Under the pieces are notes generated by a model. That model was given only the letters and a program-made list of their open reading frames with translations. It did no database searches and was not told the DNA's origin. Below, one piece after another: positions 20,207-31,535 of a stretch of 34,432 nt of DNA (position 1 is its first letter; each line of letters opens with the position of its first letter). The DNA is from Phytophthora quininea (taxonomy: Eukaryota > Oomycota > Peronosporomycetes > Peronosporales > Peronosporaceae). The stretch is taken from NCBI GenBank assembly GCA_011947345.1, contig JAAVTG010000761.1, forward strand, positions 1 to 34,432. The letters are read 5' to 3'. A program made the translations under genes and the position numbers.

Positions 20207-23200
20207 ATGATATTCCGGTCTCTGTTGCTGCTGCTCGTCGCAAGCGAAGCTGCTTGGGCTGCCGACGTCCAAGTGAGTGAGACTTTCGGCGGACCACACG
20301 GCACCGCGTTCTCCGACGAGGCCACTGCAGCTGTTGGCCAAACAGTCAAGTCGATCACCATCCGTGCGGGAGAACGCGTCGACGGCCTCACGCTGACAAT
20401 CTCGACGCCAACACCTCAAACGTATTCGCATGGCGGTGGCGGTGGGACTGAGAACACGCTCAACCTCGGTGCGGGCGAGGTCATTACGTCGATGGAAGCG
20501 CACTGGGGTAAGAAGAAGGGCCGCACCCGCATCTTCTACCTCAGCTTTGGCACCAGTGCCGGGAACTCGGTCTCCTCCGGGTCGATGACAAACGAGAAGG
20601 GAACGGTGACAGCACCCGAAGGCTTCCAGTTGGTCGGCTTCACCGGTCAGGACGGCGACGAGATCGATTTAATCGGTGCTGTATGGGCACGGATCACGCC
20701 TGAGACTCCCCGCCAGCTACGGAAGCACCCGCTCCAGCGGCTACTGAGGCCCCTGCACCGGCATCGGCCCCAACTAAAGCCCCAGCAGCCAGCGCTGACA
20801 AAGCAGCGGCTGGGTCAGGGGCACCTACCAGCAGTGATGCCTCAACGGCAGGATCAGAGGCTCCTGCCAGTAGTGATGACTCGGCGACAGGTTCGCAAAC
20901 TCAACTAGCCAGCGGTAGTGCAGCGGACACCGAGGTTCAAATTGATGCTCCTGCGGCCAGCGATGATGTATCAATGGCAGCATCAGCAATGAGTAGCGAT
21001 TCGTCCACAGCAGGCTCAGAGGACCCGGCAGACATCGGCGACACCACAGCTGCTGGATCAGGAGCAAGTGATGATTCCTCTGCGGGTGGATCGAGGTCTC
21101 CTGTGCCGTCAGCGAGCGCTGTCGTAATTGGTACTGACCCTGCACCAACAGAGGCTCCGGCTCCAGCAGCTACGGAGGCCCCAGCACCCACTGCACCACC
21201 GATTTCTATCGAGGACTCAGTCCAATTGAGTGAGAGTTTCGGCGGCCCGCACGGCACTCAATTCTCTGACGAATCGACCGCCAGGTCTGGACAATCCGTC
21301 GCATCCATTTCGATATTCACGGGCGAGCGACTTGATGGTCTTACGATGGAAATTACAGCGCCGAAGCCGCTAGCATTCACGCACGGTGGAACTGGAGGAG
21401 AGGCCAAGAAGCTCACATTGGGCGAAGGAGAACACATCACGTCCATGGAAGTTCACTGGGGCAAGAAGGACAAACGTACGCGGATCTTCTACGTGAATTT
21501 CGTCACGAGTGCAGGCAACTCGCTCGCGGGTGGGTCGATGACTGAAGAGAAGGGCACGGTGACTGCCCCGGAAGGCTTCCAGCTGGGTGGATTCTTTGGT
21601 CAGGACGGCGAGGAGATCGATAACCTGGGAGTGGTGTGGACTAGCATCGAAGCCGTCACGGTGGCGCCAACACCCGCTCCTGCTGCTGCCGGTTCTGCTG
21701 GAGCCGAGACACAAACGGTGAACATGAAAGCGACTCTGCTCAGCGAGGCATTTGGCGGTCCTCACGGCGAAGGGTTCTCGGATGAGACGTCGGCCTTGTC
21801 AGGACAAGTCGTAACCGCGCTTACTGTCCGAGGTGATAAACGAGTTGATGGCGTCACACTTGACATCGCCAAACCGATAGCGAAATCATTCTCGCATGGA
21901 GGATCAGGCGGAACACCCAACGTACTCACTCTTGGCGAGGGTGAGTACATTACGTCGATGGAGGCCCATTGGGGCAAGAAGGACGATCGTACCCGCATCT
22001 TTTACCTAAGCTTCGGCACGAATGCAGGCAACTCGGTCTCAGCAGGATCCAAGACCGAAGAATCGGTCAAAGTGACTGCACCGGAAGGATACCAACTCGG
22101 CGGGTTCTTTGGTCGCGCTGGTGAAGAAATCGATCTGCTTGGTGTGGTGTGGACGAGCATTAAAGCCGTACCCGTGCCAGGTTCTGGCGAGGACATTATG
22201 CTCAGCGCCATGTATGGCGGGCCCCATGGCATCGCATTCTCGGATATTGCAAAGGTTCGACTTGGCCAGGCGTTTAGTTCCGTCACGATCCGCGGTGAAG
22301 AGCGTGTCGACCAAGTCACGCTGCAAGTTTCATCACCAGAAGCATTAACCTGGACCCACGGAGGTTCGGGGGTGAAGACCACGTGCTAACTCTCGGGCAG
22401 GGTGAACTTATCAACTCGATGGAAGTTCACTGGGGAAAGGTGGGCGGTCGCACACGTGTGTTCTACCTCGGCTTTGGGACGAGTGCTGGCAATTCAGTAG
22501 GCGTCGGTAGCAAAACGGGCGATAACATTCTACTGACAGCACCCGAGGGCTACAAACTCGGTGGATTGTTCGGTCGCGCTGAAAGTGAAGTGGATCAAAT
22601 CGGCGCCATTTGGACGAAGATCGACGCCAAGCACATGGAGCTCACGGATGAAGTAGGCTCGGACTGGTACGGATCCACGATTCGCAACTGGGTCGGCCCC
22701 ACCATCGGTAACGCCAAGGACACTGCGTGCTACCGGAAGATGCAAAACCAGAACAGCGACGGCGTCTGTCCTCTGGGCTACAGCACCGACGGCGGTAGCT
22801 GCATCACGCAGTGCCCATTCTCCTACCCGGTCGAGTGCTACGCCGAGTGTATCCCTCAGAACGACGACTGCGCACAGGCAATAATGCAGAAGGTTGCTTC
22901 TGTGGCCGGTGTCGTGTTCAACGCCGCAACTGGCGGGGTTTTCAAAACGATTTGGAACACTTACAAGACCGCCAAGCGAGTCTACATGTGCGCCGCGACG
23001 GTCATTTCCGTCCTCAAGTCGTTCATTTATTACATGCGCTTTAAACAAACCACAGCACCCCAGGGAGACGTCGAGCAAATGCTTGCCGTTGCCTACAAGA
23101 CCGACGTCATCATTGTCGATTTACCCGTGGCTGTGGCGACTTGTCTTGGCATGCCAGTGCCGAAGAAACTGCAGGCAACGGGTATCGTCCTCATGATCGT

Positions 23201-24146
23201 CGAGAACATCGTCAAGCAGGCCATCGTCAACGGAGAGCAGATCGTCTCGTCAGCCGAGAACGTCATCAAACTTCTCACAGACACCAAAGCCATCGACACA
23301 CCCGACTCGACCGTGACGGAGCTCCAGGACTTTATCGACTCGAACTCGTCGTGCGGATACGAGCTCAAGCGACTCGCAGACCACGTCATTTACTCGGTCA
23401 GCGACATCCGCAACAAGACACCGAACGCTGCTATTGATGACATCCGCGTGACCGTGAGCGAGTCTTCTCTCGTGCTGAACGAGATCCCCGCAGTGACCAA
23501 CAATTGCATGAAGGAAATGTTGCCAACAAAGACGCCAACGGCTGCCTTCGAGACTCGAGACTTGCTGCGAAAGACGTTCGGGGTCATCATTGACCAGTTG
23601 ATCGAGAAGTCAACGACCGATATGGGCGTTAACGTCGCTGAAGAGGATTACTTGCTTGAGGTGTCGAACTTGGGGCTCACCGCCATAGGAGGACTTGACC
23701 CTACGGGTATCGTTTGGATGGCGTCGCAATTCGTCCAGCCCATCTGTGGACCGACCGCTTTCATCGGAGAGATCGACGATGGCACTCTGTACGACGCGCT
23801 GGGGCTCACGACTATCGACGACGCGTTCGAGGGTAGCTACGGCTGGTGGACCAAGAAAGGAGACGGTGTGGTGAGCCTCATCTTCGAGAGCACCGACACA
23901 CAAGATGTGACCGTTGTCGTTCACTGTGGTGGTGACGATTTCGCTGAGGTGGACGTCGCAGCAGGTGAGACTGTAACTTGGGACTCCACTGTGAAGGAGC
24001 TGCAAGACAAAACCTTCTACTTGGATCGGTGGCGTCCTGGTGTTGGTGGATTACCTGGTTCAGGAGGTGGTTCGCTCGTGATGTGGATCCCGAGGTCTGA
24101 CGACGGTGGACATATCTCCATGCACGTACGGATCAACGCCAGCTAG
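20207..24146 (+). CDS. secreted protein with four jacalin-like lectin domains and a conserved C-terminal module (lectin 1)
   Basis: About 1313 residues if two breaks are allowed. The signal peptide is MIFRSLLLLLVASEAAWA. Four jacalin-type beta-prism domains follow, at about 20269-20697, 21218-21651, 21730-22161 and 22194-22620. Each starts with FGGPHG or YGGPHG, has THGG or SHGG and MEAHWGKK or MEVHWGK, and ends in a G-x-x-x-D loop before IGxxW, the sugar-binding loop of mannose-type jacalins. An Ala/Pro/Ser/Thr/Asp-rich linker (20700-21212) separates domain 1 from 2. The C-terminal module (22640-24143) has TIRNWVGPTIG, eight or more Cys (CYRK, CPLGY, QCP, ECI, DDC), helical stretches, FVQPICGPTAFIGEIDDG and a DRWR...GSGGGSL end. 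Frame changes at 20708-20711 (run of C) and 22368-22372 (run of G) each need one base. Sugar binding outside the cell is likely; the role of the module is unknown. Confidence 0.82.
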
Positions 24147-24258
24147 GTAGATTTGGTGGTGTCAATAAACTTGTAGCGCTTCTTGCATGAAGTTCGCCAC
24201 CCGGCATACCCCGGTTTTGTCACGACGTTCAGGCCATTCAAATCTCGTAGCGGAGACG

Positions 24259-25807
24259 ATGCTTCCTCTGCTGGAATGGGTCGCGAACGAGTCGAACGTG
24301 ACAGTAGCCCGCGACCTGATTGACCCGGTGGCTACTGTGAGTCTGTTTGGCGACGACGACCGATCGATCGTTGCGCAGAGTAACGTGGAGACGAATGCTG
24401 TGTTGGTGACGCTGCGTCCTGGGTCCTTCTTGAATGGCGCCGATTGGCTCGAGAAATACTCGGGTGGCAACAAGACCAAGCTGCAGGAAAGGATCAACGA
24501 CATGCAGTTGAGCGGGACTGTGCGGACGACAATGGTGCTGTTGGCAGAGTTCGCGCTGGGTGACAAGAGCGCTTTCAGTGGCTACATCAACCAACTTCCG
24601 ACGGACATCTCGCTGCCACTTTCGTGGAGTGTCGAGCATCGTGCAATGCTCAAACAGACGACAGCGTACGTATAAGTTGAGGAGATTTTTGCTGGGGGAG
24701 ATAGTTTATGGTGGTGGTGTCTTTAGATTCCCGATTCTTGACGACAAGTTGGTGCTTGAAATGCACTCTCGTTATGCCGAACCGCTGGCCAATTCGTTTC
24801 CAGAAATTTGGCCACGTAGTGTAGCGACTTTCCAACGTTTCCTGTGGGCCTACTCGGTTGTGTCTTCGCGGTAAGAACCTCAGGCGTGTGTATGCTGTGT
24901 AGATGGATGCGTTAAAGGTTTACTTTTATTTGATATCAAACACAGCGCTTTCAAGATTGCAGACGACCAAGAGCCAACATTGCTGCCGGTTATTGACATG
25001 GCCAACCATGCTGCTGAAAACCCCGCTGCACACATCGTAAAGATGGACGATGGCAGCTTCCAGGTGTGTAGATTTCTGCGTATTCTTTTCACTATTGCTG
25101 ACACTTTTTGTTTCTTCTCGATAGCTCACTACTCTGCGGAAGCTGGAGAAGAATGAACCGGTTACAATTTCCTATGGAGATCTCTCTAACGCACAGGTAA
25201 AGAGCGCCGGCTTCAGTTCTTGTGAATTAGTTTTCATGTTTTTTTATTGCTGTGTTTGCAGCTATTATGTCGGTATGGATTCGTGCTCCCTACGCTGGTT
25301 CCATCGGATTCGATCCACATCACGAGCTCGGAGCTCACTCAAGCCTTCAAAGTTAGCTCGCATGGCAGTGAAGACGAAGAGGATGAAGACAACTATCAAG
25401 CTGAAGATGACAATACAGCCAGCGGAAAAGGCAAAGGCAAAGCGAAGGCCAGAACTCGCCCAGCTAAGCGGCGAAAGCTAGACAACTCCGAAGCGCAAGA
25501 CGACGAAAACTCGCTGTTCTTTTCGCTTCACGGAGACGCCGAGCAAGAGTTCGGACTGGGTGATGCCCTGCTGACATTCGTCATGGGAGCTCAACTGCCC
25601 GCTGAGCAACTTTACGACGCACTAGCAGTTGTCCTCCAAGACAAGGACAAGAGATACAGCGACATGCTAGAGGTTTCTTCGAGTTCTTCTGAAGTCAAGG
25701 CGATTCAGCTGCTTTGTCAGCACGAACGACAAATCTGCCGACGAATTCTGGTGGGGTTAATGACGCTGGAAGAAGGCTCTGACTCCAGCGACGATGAAGA
25801 CGAGTAG
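24259..25807 (+). CDS. SET-domain protein lysine methyltransferase (SETD6/RuBisCO-LSMT type)
   Basis: Five exons, 24259-24665, 24727-24870, 24946-25063, 25125-25196, 25262-25807, make 428 residues without any frame break. The ATG at 24187 is in frame and would add 24 residues. The split SET domain ends with the diagnostic pair VIDMANHAA (the NH motif) and VTISYGDLSNAQ followed by LLCRYGFVLP, typical of the SETD3/SETD6/LSMT group, which transfers methyl groups from S-adenosylmethionine to lysine (or histidine) of non-histone proteins. The C-terminal substrate-binding region is interrupted by a highly charged stretch (GSEDEEDEDNYQ, then GKGKGKAKARTRPAKRRK, a possible nuclear signal) and ends in SSDDEDE. 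It lies inside the lectin cluster, 112 bp after lectin 1, and converges on lectin 2 at only 61 bp. Its composition and intact frame mark it as an ordinary housekeeping gene. Confidence 0.82.
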
Positions 25808-25868
25808 CTTAATCCCAATCAAAGCAGCTTCTTCAAAAGTAATTTGGTAGTATTGATGACACATTTAC

Positions 25869-27928
25869 TCATTTTTTAACTGACATTGATTCTGGCATGC
25901 ATGGTAAGTTGGCCTCCCCAGATGAATGCGGGACCCAAAGTACGAGCGATCCGCCTCCTGATCCAGGAAGGCCGACTGCATTACGTCTCCACCGATCCAA
26001 GTACAGCGTCTTGTCCTGCAACTTCGCCACCGTCGAGTTCCACGTCACCGTCGCTCCTGCACTCACTTCCACCTCTGCGAATTTCTCTCCACCCGAACGA
26101 ATGATGACCGTCACGTCCTTATGATCTGTGCTCTCGAAAAGGATGCTGACGACTCCATCTCCTTCTTTATTCCAAGCGCCGTAGCTGCCTTTAAACGCTT
26201 CGTCCACAGTCGTGAGTCCGAGTGCATCGTATAGTTTTCCGTCGTCGATCTCGCCGATGAACATTGTGGGGCCGCAAATTGGCTGGACGAACTGGGACAG
26301 CAGCCAAAGAATTCGTGTGGGATCTAGTCCAGCCAATGTCACTAGCCCCATGTTCGTCACGTCCAATACGTAGTCACTTATGGCAACGTTAGCGCCCATA
26401 TCCGTCACGCCTGAGCTAATGAGCTGCTCGACGATCACGCCCAACGTCTTGCGAAGTAGATCACGAGTCTCAAACGCAGCTTTCGTTGTCTTATTGGACA
26501 TTAACTCCAGCATGCAGTCATTGGTGACCATGGGCACGTCGTTCACCATGAGCGACGACTTGCTGATTTTCACTGAAGGTCGTTCAGAGCGATGTCAGAA
26601 GTATCGTTGCGGAGTTTGATCACTGAGGCGATGACATAGTCCGTGAGGTTTTTCAGTCGGAATCCACAAGTCGAGTTGGAGTCGATGAGCTCCTGGACTT
26701 CGTCGACGCTGGCGTCGGTCGTGTTCGCCGCGGTGGTGTTAGTCAGCAATGCGATCACATTCACTGCGGACGAGACGATCTGCTGTCCGTTGACGATCGA
26801 TTGCTTGACGATGGTCTCGACAATCTGGGTCACGATATCGGAGAATCTGAGACCCGCGGGGATTGGGATGCCAAGACAATTGCAGACTGCAGTAGGTAGC
26901 GCGAAAGCCACCACGTCCGACTGGTACGCGACAGCAAGCAATTCTTCCATGTCGCTTTCCGGAGCTGAAGTCTGATGGAAGCTGAGGTAGTAGATGAGAG
27001 ATCGAATGATCGAGATGATGCTCCCCGCGCAGAGCGTGACTCGCTTGGCGTTCTTGTAGGATGAGAAAATCTCGCCAAATACACCAGCGGTGGCGGTGTT
27101 GAAGATAGTGTTGGCCAAGGCTGCGACCTTGGACATCACTTCGAGGACACAATCGTCGTTGATTGGAATGCACTCGGCCATGCAGACTACCGGGTAGGCC
27201 AGCGGACACTGCGAAATGCAGTTGGTGCTCTGCTTGTTATACCCCAGCGGACAAGCTTCTTTGCTATCGAACGACTCCGTCTTCCGGTAGCATGCAGTGT
27301 CTGTGGCATCACCGATTGTGGGGCCGACCCAGTTGCGGATCGTGACGCCGTACCAGTCCGAGCCCATTTCGTCCGTAAGCGACAACGACGTCGCTGACCT
27401 CCTCGTCCAAATGACCCCCAATTGATCGATCTCGCTTTCAGACCGACCAAAGAACCCGCTGAGCTGGTAACCTGGGGAAGCAGAGACTGTGGCGCTGTCT
27501 TCGGTCGGAGTTCCACCGGAGACGAAGTTCCCAGCGTTCGTCCCGAAGCGCAGGTAGAAGATCCTCGTGTTGAGTCCCTTTTTGCCCCAATGGATCTCCA
27601 TCGACGTAATGTACTCGCCCTCGCCGAACACGAGCGTGTTGTCGGTTCCAGCGGAACCACCGTGAGAAAAAGTCAACGGTTCTGGAGTCGCCACCTGCAG
27701 CGCCACAGCATTCACTCGGTCGCCAGCTTTGATGGTCACGGAGCTGTGAGTCTGCTCGAACTTGATGCTGTTAATGTCGGAGAAGGCACTGCCTCCATTC
27801 CCGCCAAACGCGTGGCAAAGTCGAATGTCTTCGTCTGAAACTGCTTGGCGATATTCCTGAGCGATAATATTGTGAAGACCGACGCACGTTAGAAGCAGCA
27901 GGACTCGGAGCAGCAGCCGTGTGATCAT
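25869..27928 (-). CDS. secreted jacalin-lectin protein, one jacalin domain plus C-terminal module (lectin 2)
   Basis: The signal peptide is MITRLLLRVLLLLTC followed by VGLHNIIAQ. A single jacalin domain follows (HAFGGNGGSAFSD, FSHGG, MEIHWGKKG, FFGRSESEIDQLGVIW), and then the shared module: SDWYG and TIRNWVGPTIG, CYRK, CPLGYN, ECI-x5-DDC, helical stretches, FVQPICGPTMFIGEIDDG, LYDALGL, and a DRWR...GSGGGSL end. About 686 residues. The only frame change is at about 26570-26575, where one base is missing right after a CAG. It is about half the length of lectin 1 because three jacalin domains and the linker are absent. Transcribed toward the SET gene. Confidence 0.82.
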
Positions 27929-28297
27929 GAATCGTCCGTGGCTTAAGAGTAAACTGCAACTGACTCAAGCCACGGCACCGAGTCGACGGTCGACGTCGAT
28001 TCTGAAAGTGCACCAAGAAGATGAACGACCAGAGAGCAAGTCCGATGCACAGACGTACGGAGCTGATCAGTGGACTCTCGCGGCGTCGTCCATACAGATT
28101 TTGATAGGTTTTAGCTTCACGATTTGCTTTCAAATCTCTGGCGTTCGATACAAGTGTAAAACGATGAACAGGATGAAAAACAGCAGAAGCACTGTGCTTT
28201 TTGATGGGGAAAGTCGACAACACCGACGAGACCGTTTACAACCGCAACAAGGAAATACCAAGCGATCTCTGGATGGGACTTGCAGAGTTTTCGACCT
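27929..28297. other. spacer between lectin 2 and lectin 3
   Basis: 369 bp between the start of lectin 2 and the stop of lectin 3, both on the minus strand. I see no coding sequence with family similarity or repeat here; it should hold the lectin 2 promoter and the lectin 3 terminator. Confidence 0.4.
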
Positions 28298-30803
28298 CTA
28301 ACTAACATTTATTCGGACGTGTAAGGTTAAATGGCCTCCTTTAGACGACCTCGGAATCCACAGCATGAGCGACCCACCGCCAGATCCGGCGATGCCTATT
28401 ATGTTCGGTCTCCACCGATCCAGGTATAACGTCTTGTCTTGAAGAGCTCGGACGGTCGAGTTCCACATGATGGTCTCGCCAGCTTCCACGTCCACTTCAT
28501 CAAAGTTTTCTCCTCCCGAATGAACTACAACCGTCACGTCTTTCGTGTCGGTGCTCTCGAAGATCAAGTTGACGACGCCGTCGCCTTTATTTTCCACGTG
28601 CCGTAGCTGCCTTCAAAGGCTTCGTCAATGGTGTTCAAGCCCAGTGCATCGTGCGCGGTGCCGTCGTCGATCTCACCGATGAAAGCGGTCGGACCGCACG
28701 TGGGCTGCACAAACTGAGACACTAGCCACGAGATCCGCGTCGGGTCGAAACCTACTAGCACGACCAGCCCCATATTGGCGCTTGCTAGGAGGTTGTCCGT
28801 CATGGCCATTTTTGCCGAGATCCGTCGTCCCAGTGTTGATGAGCTGGTCGATGATCACGCCGAGTGTCTTCCGCAGTAAGTCTCGCGTCTCAAAGGCAAC
28901 AGCCGTCGTCTTTTGGGCAAGAGCTCCTTCATGCAGTGGTTGGTCACGGTGGGGATGTCGTTCACCACCAGCGACGAGTTGCTGATCTGGACGCGGATGT
29001 CCCTGGTCGCTAGTTCGGGCTTCTTCTTACGAATTTCTTTGACATAAAGGGTGACGTAGTCAGTGATGTTTTTAAACGATAGCCACACGTTGAGTTAGTG
29101 TTGATGAAGTCTTGCAGCTCCTCCACGGAGGACTCCGATGTCGCGTTGATAGCGCTGACATTCCTCAGTAGTTCGAGCACGTTCTCGGCTGACGAAACGA
29201 TCGCGTCACCGTTGATAATGACCTGCTTGACGATGTTCTGCGTAATGATGACCGCCACTTGGGCGATGGTCGCTTTGCCGATACCTCAATGCCCAAACAA
29301 TTGCAGACGGCGATCGGAATGTCGAACAGCACGACGTCAGTCTGGTAGGCCACTGCGAGCAGTTTCTCGATGGCTCCTTGCGGCGCTGTGGTTTGTTGGA
29401 AGCGAAGGTAGTAGACAAGGTTGCGGATCAGCGTGACCATACTCGCTGAACAGAGGAACGCCCGCCTGGCATTTCTGTAGGACGTGAAAATCGCCCCGAA
29501 GATACCTGCCGTCATCACATTAAATGCAGTTGATGCCACTGCCGCCACCTTCTGCACGATCTCCATGGTGCAGTCGTCGTTCATAGGGATGCATTCCGCG
29601 TAGCAAGTCACGGGATAAGCTAGCGGACATTGGGCGATACAGTCGCCGTCGTCGTTGGTGTATCCGAGAGGACAATTCTTGTTGCTGTCCACACTTCTCC
29701 TCTGTCGATAACAAGCCGAGTCGCTTGCTTTGCCGATGGTGGGGCCCACCCAGTTCCGAATTCTGACTCCGTACCAGTCCGAGCCCATTGCATCAGTAAG
29801 TGCCAAGGCCTTGGCCGACCTCTTCGTCCAGATGATTCCAATCTGATCAACTTCATCGGCGCAGCGGCCAAAGAAGCCGCTCAACTGGTAGCCTTTCGGG
29901 GTGGCTAATATTGCGCTGTTGGACGTCTTCGTCCCTACAGACACCAAGTTTCCTTCACTCGTCGTGAACTCAAGAAAGAATACCCGCGTGTGGCCTTTCT
30001 TCTTGCCCCAATGCACCTCCATCTTAGTGATATACTCGCCGTTGGCGAGGTTGAGAGTGTTGTCGGTCCCTCCCGAGCCACCGTGAGTCATGGTCTTCTC
30101 GATAGGGTCTGAAATCTGCAGTGTTAACGCATCGACACGTTCATCGCCACGTACTGTGATGGAGCTGACTGTCTGTCCAAGTTTAACAGATGCAACGTCG
30201 GAAAATGCAAGACCGTGAGGGCCCCCATACACGTCGCTAAGAAGGATATCTTCACCGGCGGTCGCTTTTGTCGGCGTTGGCTTTTCACGGACCTTCTTAA
30301 TGCTCGACCACACCACTCCAAGCAGGTTGATCTCGTCCCCGTCGCGACCGAAAAAGCCTCCGAGTTGATACCCGTCCGGCGCTGTGAACTTAGCCTTGTT
30401 GTCTGCTGGCATTCCCCGAGATCGAGTTGCCCTCGCTCGTGATAAAATTCAAGTAGAAGATGCGCGTCTTGCCGCGCTTCTTGTCCCAATGAGCTTCCAT
30501 CGTTGTGATATACTCGCCGGCGCCGAGTTTAAGCGTTCCCAAGGTGCCGCCGGTGCCGCCATGTCTGAACGTTTGATTGGTTGGTGCCGTGACTTTCAAG
30601 GTGAGACCGTCGATACGTTCACCCGAGCGGATGGAGATGGAGCTGACAGTTTGTCCCGAGACGACCAAAGACTCATCGGAGAACCGCGTGCCGTGGGGTC
30701 CACCGTAACTGGCGCTGAGTTTGACGCCGCTCGTCGAGGCAGCTTGCTGGATAGTGCAGGCCGTAACTAGGAGCAACACATGGAGCACCGCCAGCGGCGG
30801 CAT
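28298..30803 (-). CDS. secreted jacalin-lectin protein, two jacalin domains plus C-terminal module (lectin 3), many frame breaks
   Basis: The signal peptide is MPPLAVLHVLLLVTACTIQQ. Jacalin domain 1 (SASYGGPHGTRFSDE, MEAHWDKKRG, FFGRDGDEINLLGVVW) and domain 2 (SDVYGGPHGLAFSD, MTHGGSGG, MEVHWGKKKG, FFGRCADEVDQIGIIW) precede the shared module (RIRNWVGPTIG, CYRQ, CPLGYTN, ECI, FVQPTCGPTAFIGEIDDG, DRWR and GSGGGSL). It would have about 837 residues if six breaks are allowed: near 30414, 29275, 29074, 28911, 28808 and 28594, all at runs of A or G on the coding strand. Four need one base; two (30414, 28808) need two missing bases or one extra. Each side of every break matches the paralogues, so no segment is lost. 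Sequence errors are more likely than decay, but decay cannot be excluded. Confidence 0.72.
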
Positions 30804-31535
30804 CCGCGGGATCCTTGTTTACTGATCGGCACCGCCGAAGAATGGAAAATGTCTTCACTTACCGGTAGACGCATTGTCGGTCATTTGCAACGATTGTGAA
30901 CCAGGTGACGGAAAAGATAGGACTTGGGATTTGTCAGAGCAATGTACGGAGCGGAGCACACAACTCGCGAGTGCAGCATGGCGTTGCCGTCACAAAGATT
31001 GCAGCGCATGTCGGCGACAATAACATCGGCTCTTGTGTTCAACAAGCGGCTTCTTATCTGAGATTATCGCGTGTCCGATACCATTTCGCTTCCAGATTCC
31101 TCCGAGGCCCAAAAAGAGCCGTCATCATGATAATACTGCACCACCACGCACAGTCTCATCGTTTGAATGCGGCCAAGTTGAATCGGACGATCAAATAGGT
31201 TAGTGACCGGTCTCGGTTGATCCACGGCTGCGTGTAGGAAGCTTACGTCGTCTCTGAAAGGGCTAAAAGGGTCTCAATCGCCACTGACTTGGCCTCTTTT
31301 ATCGTCGACGAAAGAAATTCAAAGTGCCGATTGGACACTTTGGACACTCTCGAAACCACGACCATCGGGGAATCGCTCTGAAAACACAAGTTTGAAAAGA
31401 GCCGCCGAACCGGGATCAGTCAACTTTTGCCGATCCCGCAGCTTATCCTGCTCGGATGGACTTGTCACTCCAAGACTTTGCCGCCCGCGGAGGTCCTTTT
31501 AGTCGCGAGTTCCTCCTCCCACAGCGAAGGATACA
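30804..31535. other. divergent promoter region between lectin 3 and lectin 4
   Basis: 732 bp between two divergently oriented lectin genes. I see no protein-coding family, RNA gene or repeat. It must contain both promoters if lectin 4 is active; no initiator motif could be chosen with confidence. Confidence 0.4.

Noticed and set aside
22530..23078. Minus-strand frame inside lectin 1
   Set aside because: Shadow of the conserved Cys-cluster region; the same antisense frame appears opposite the paralogues.
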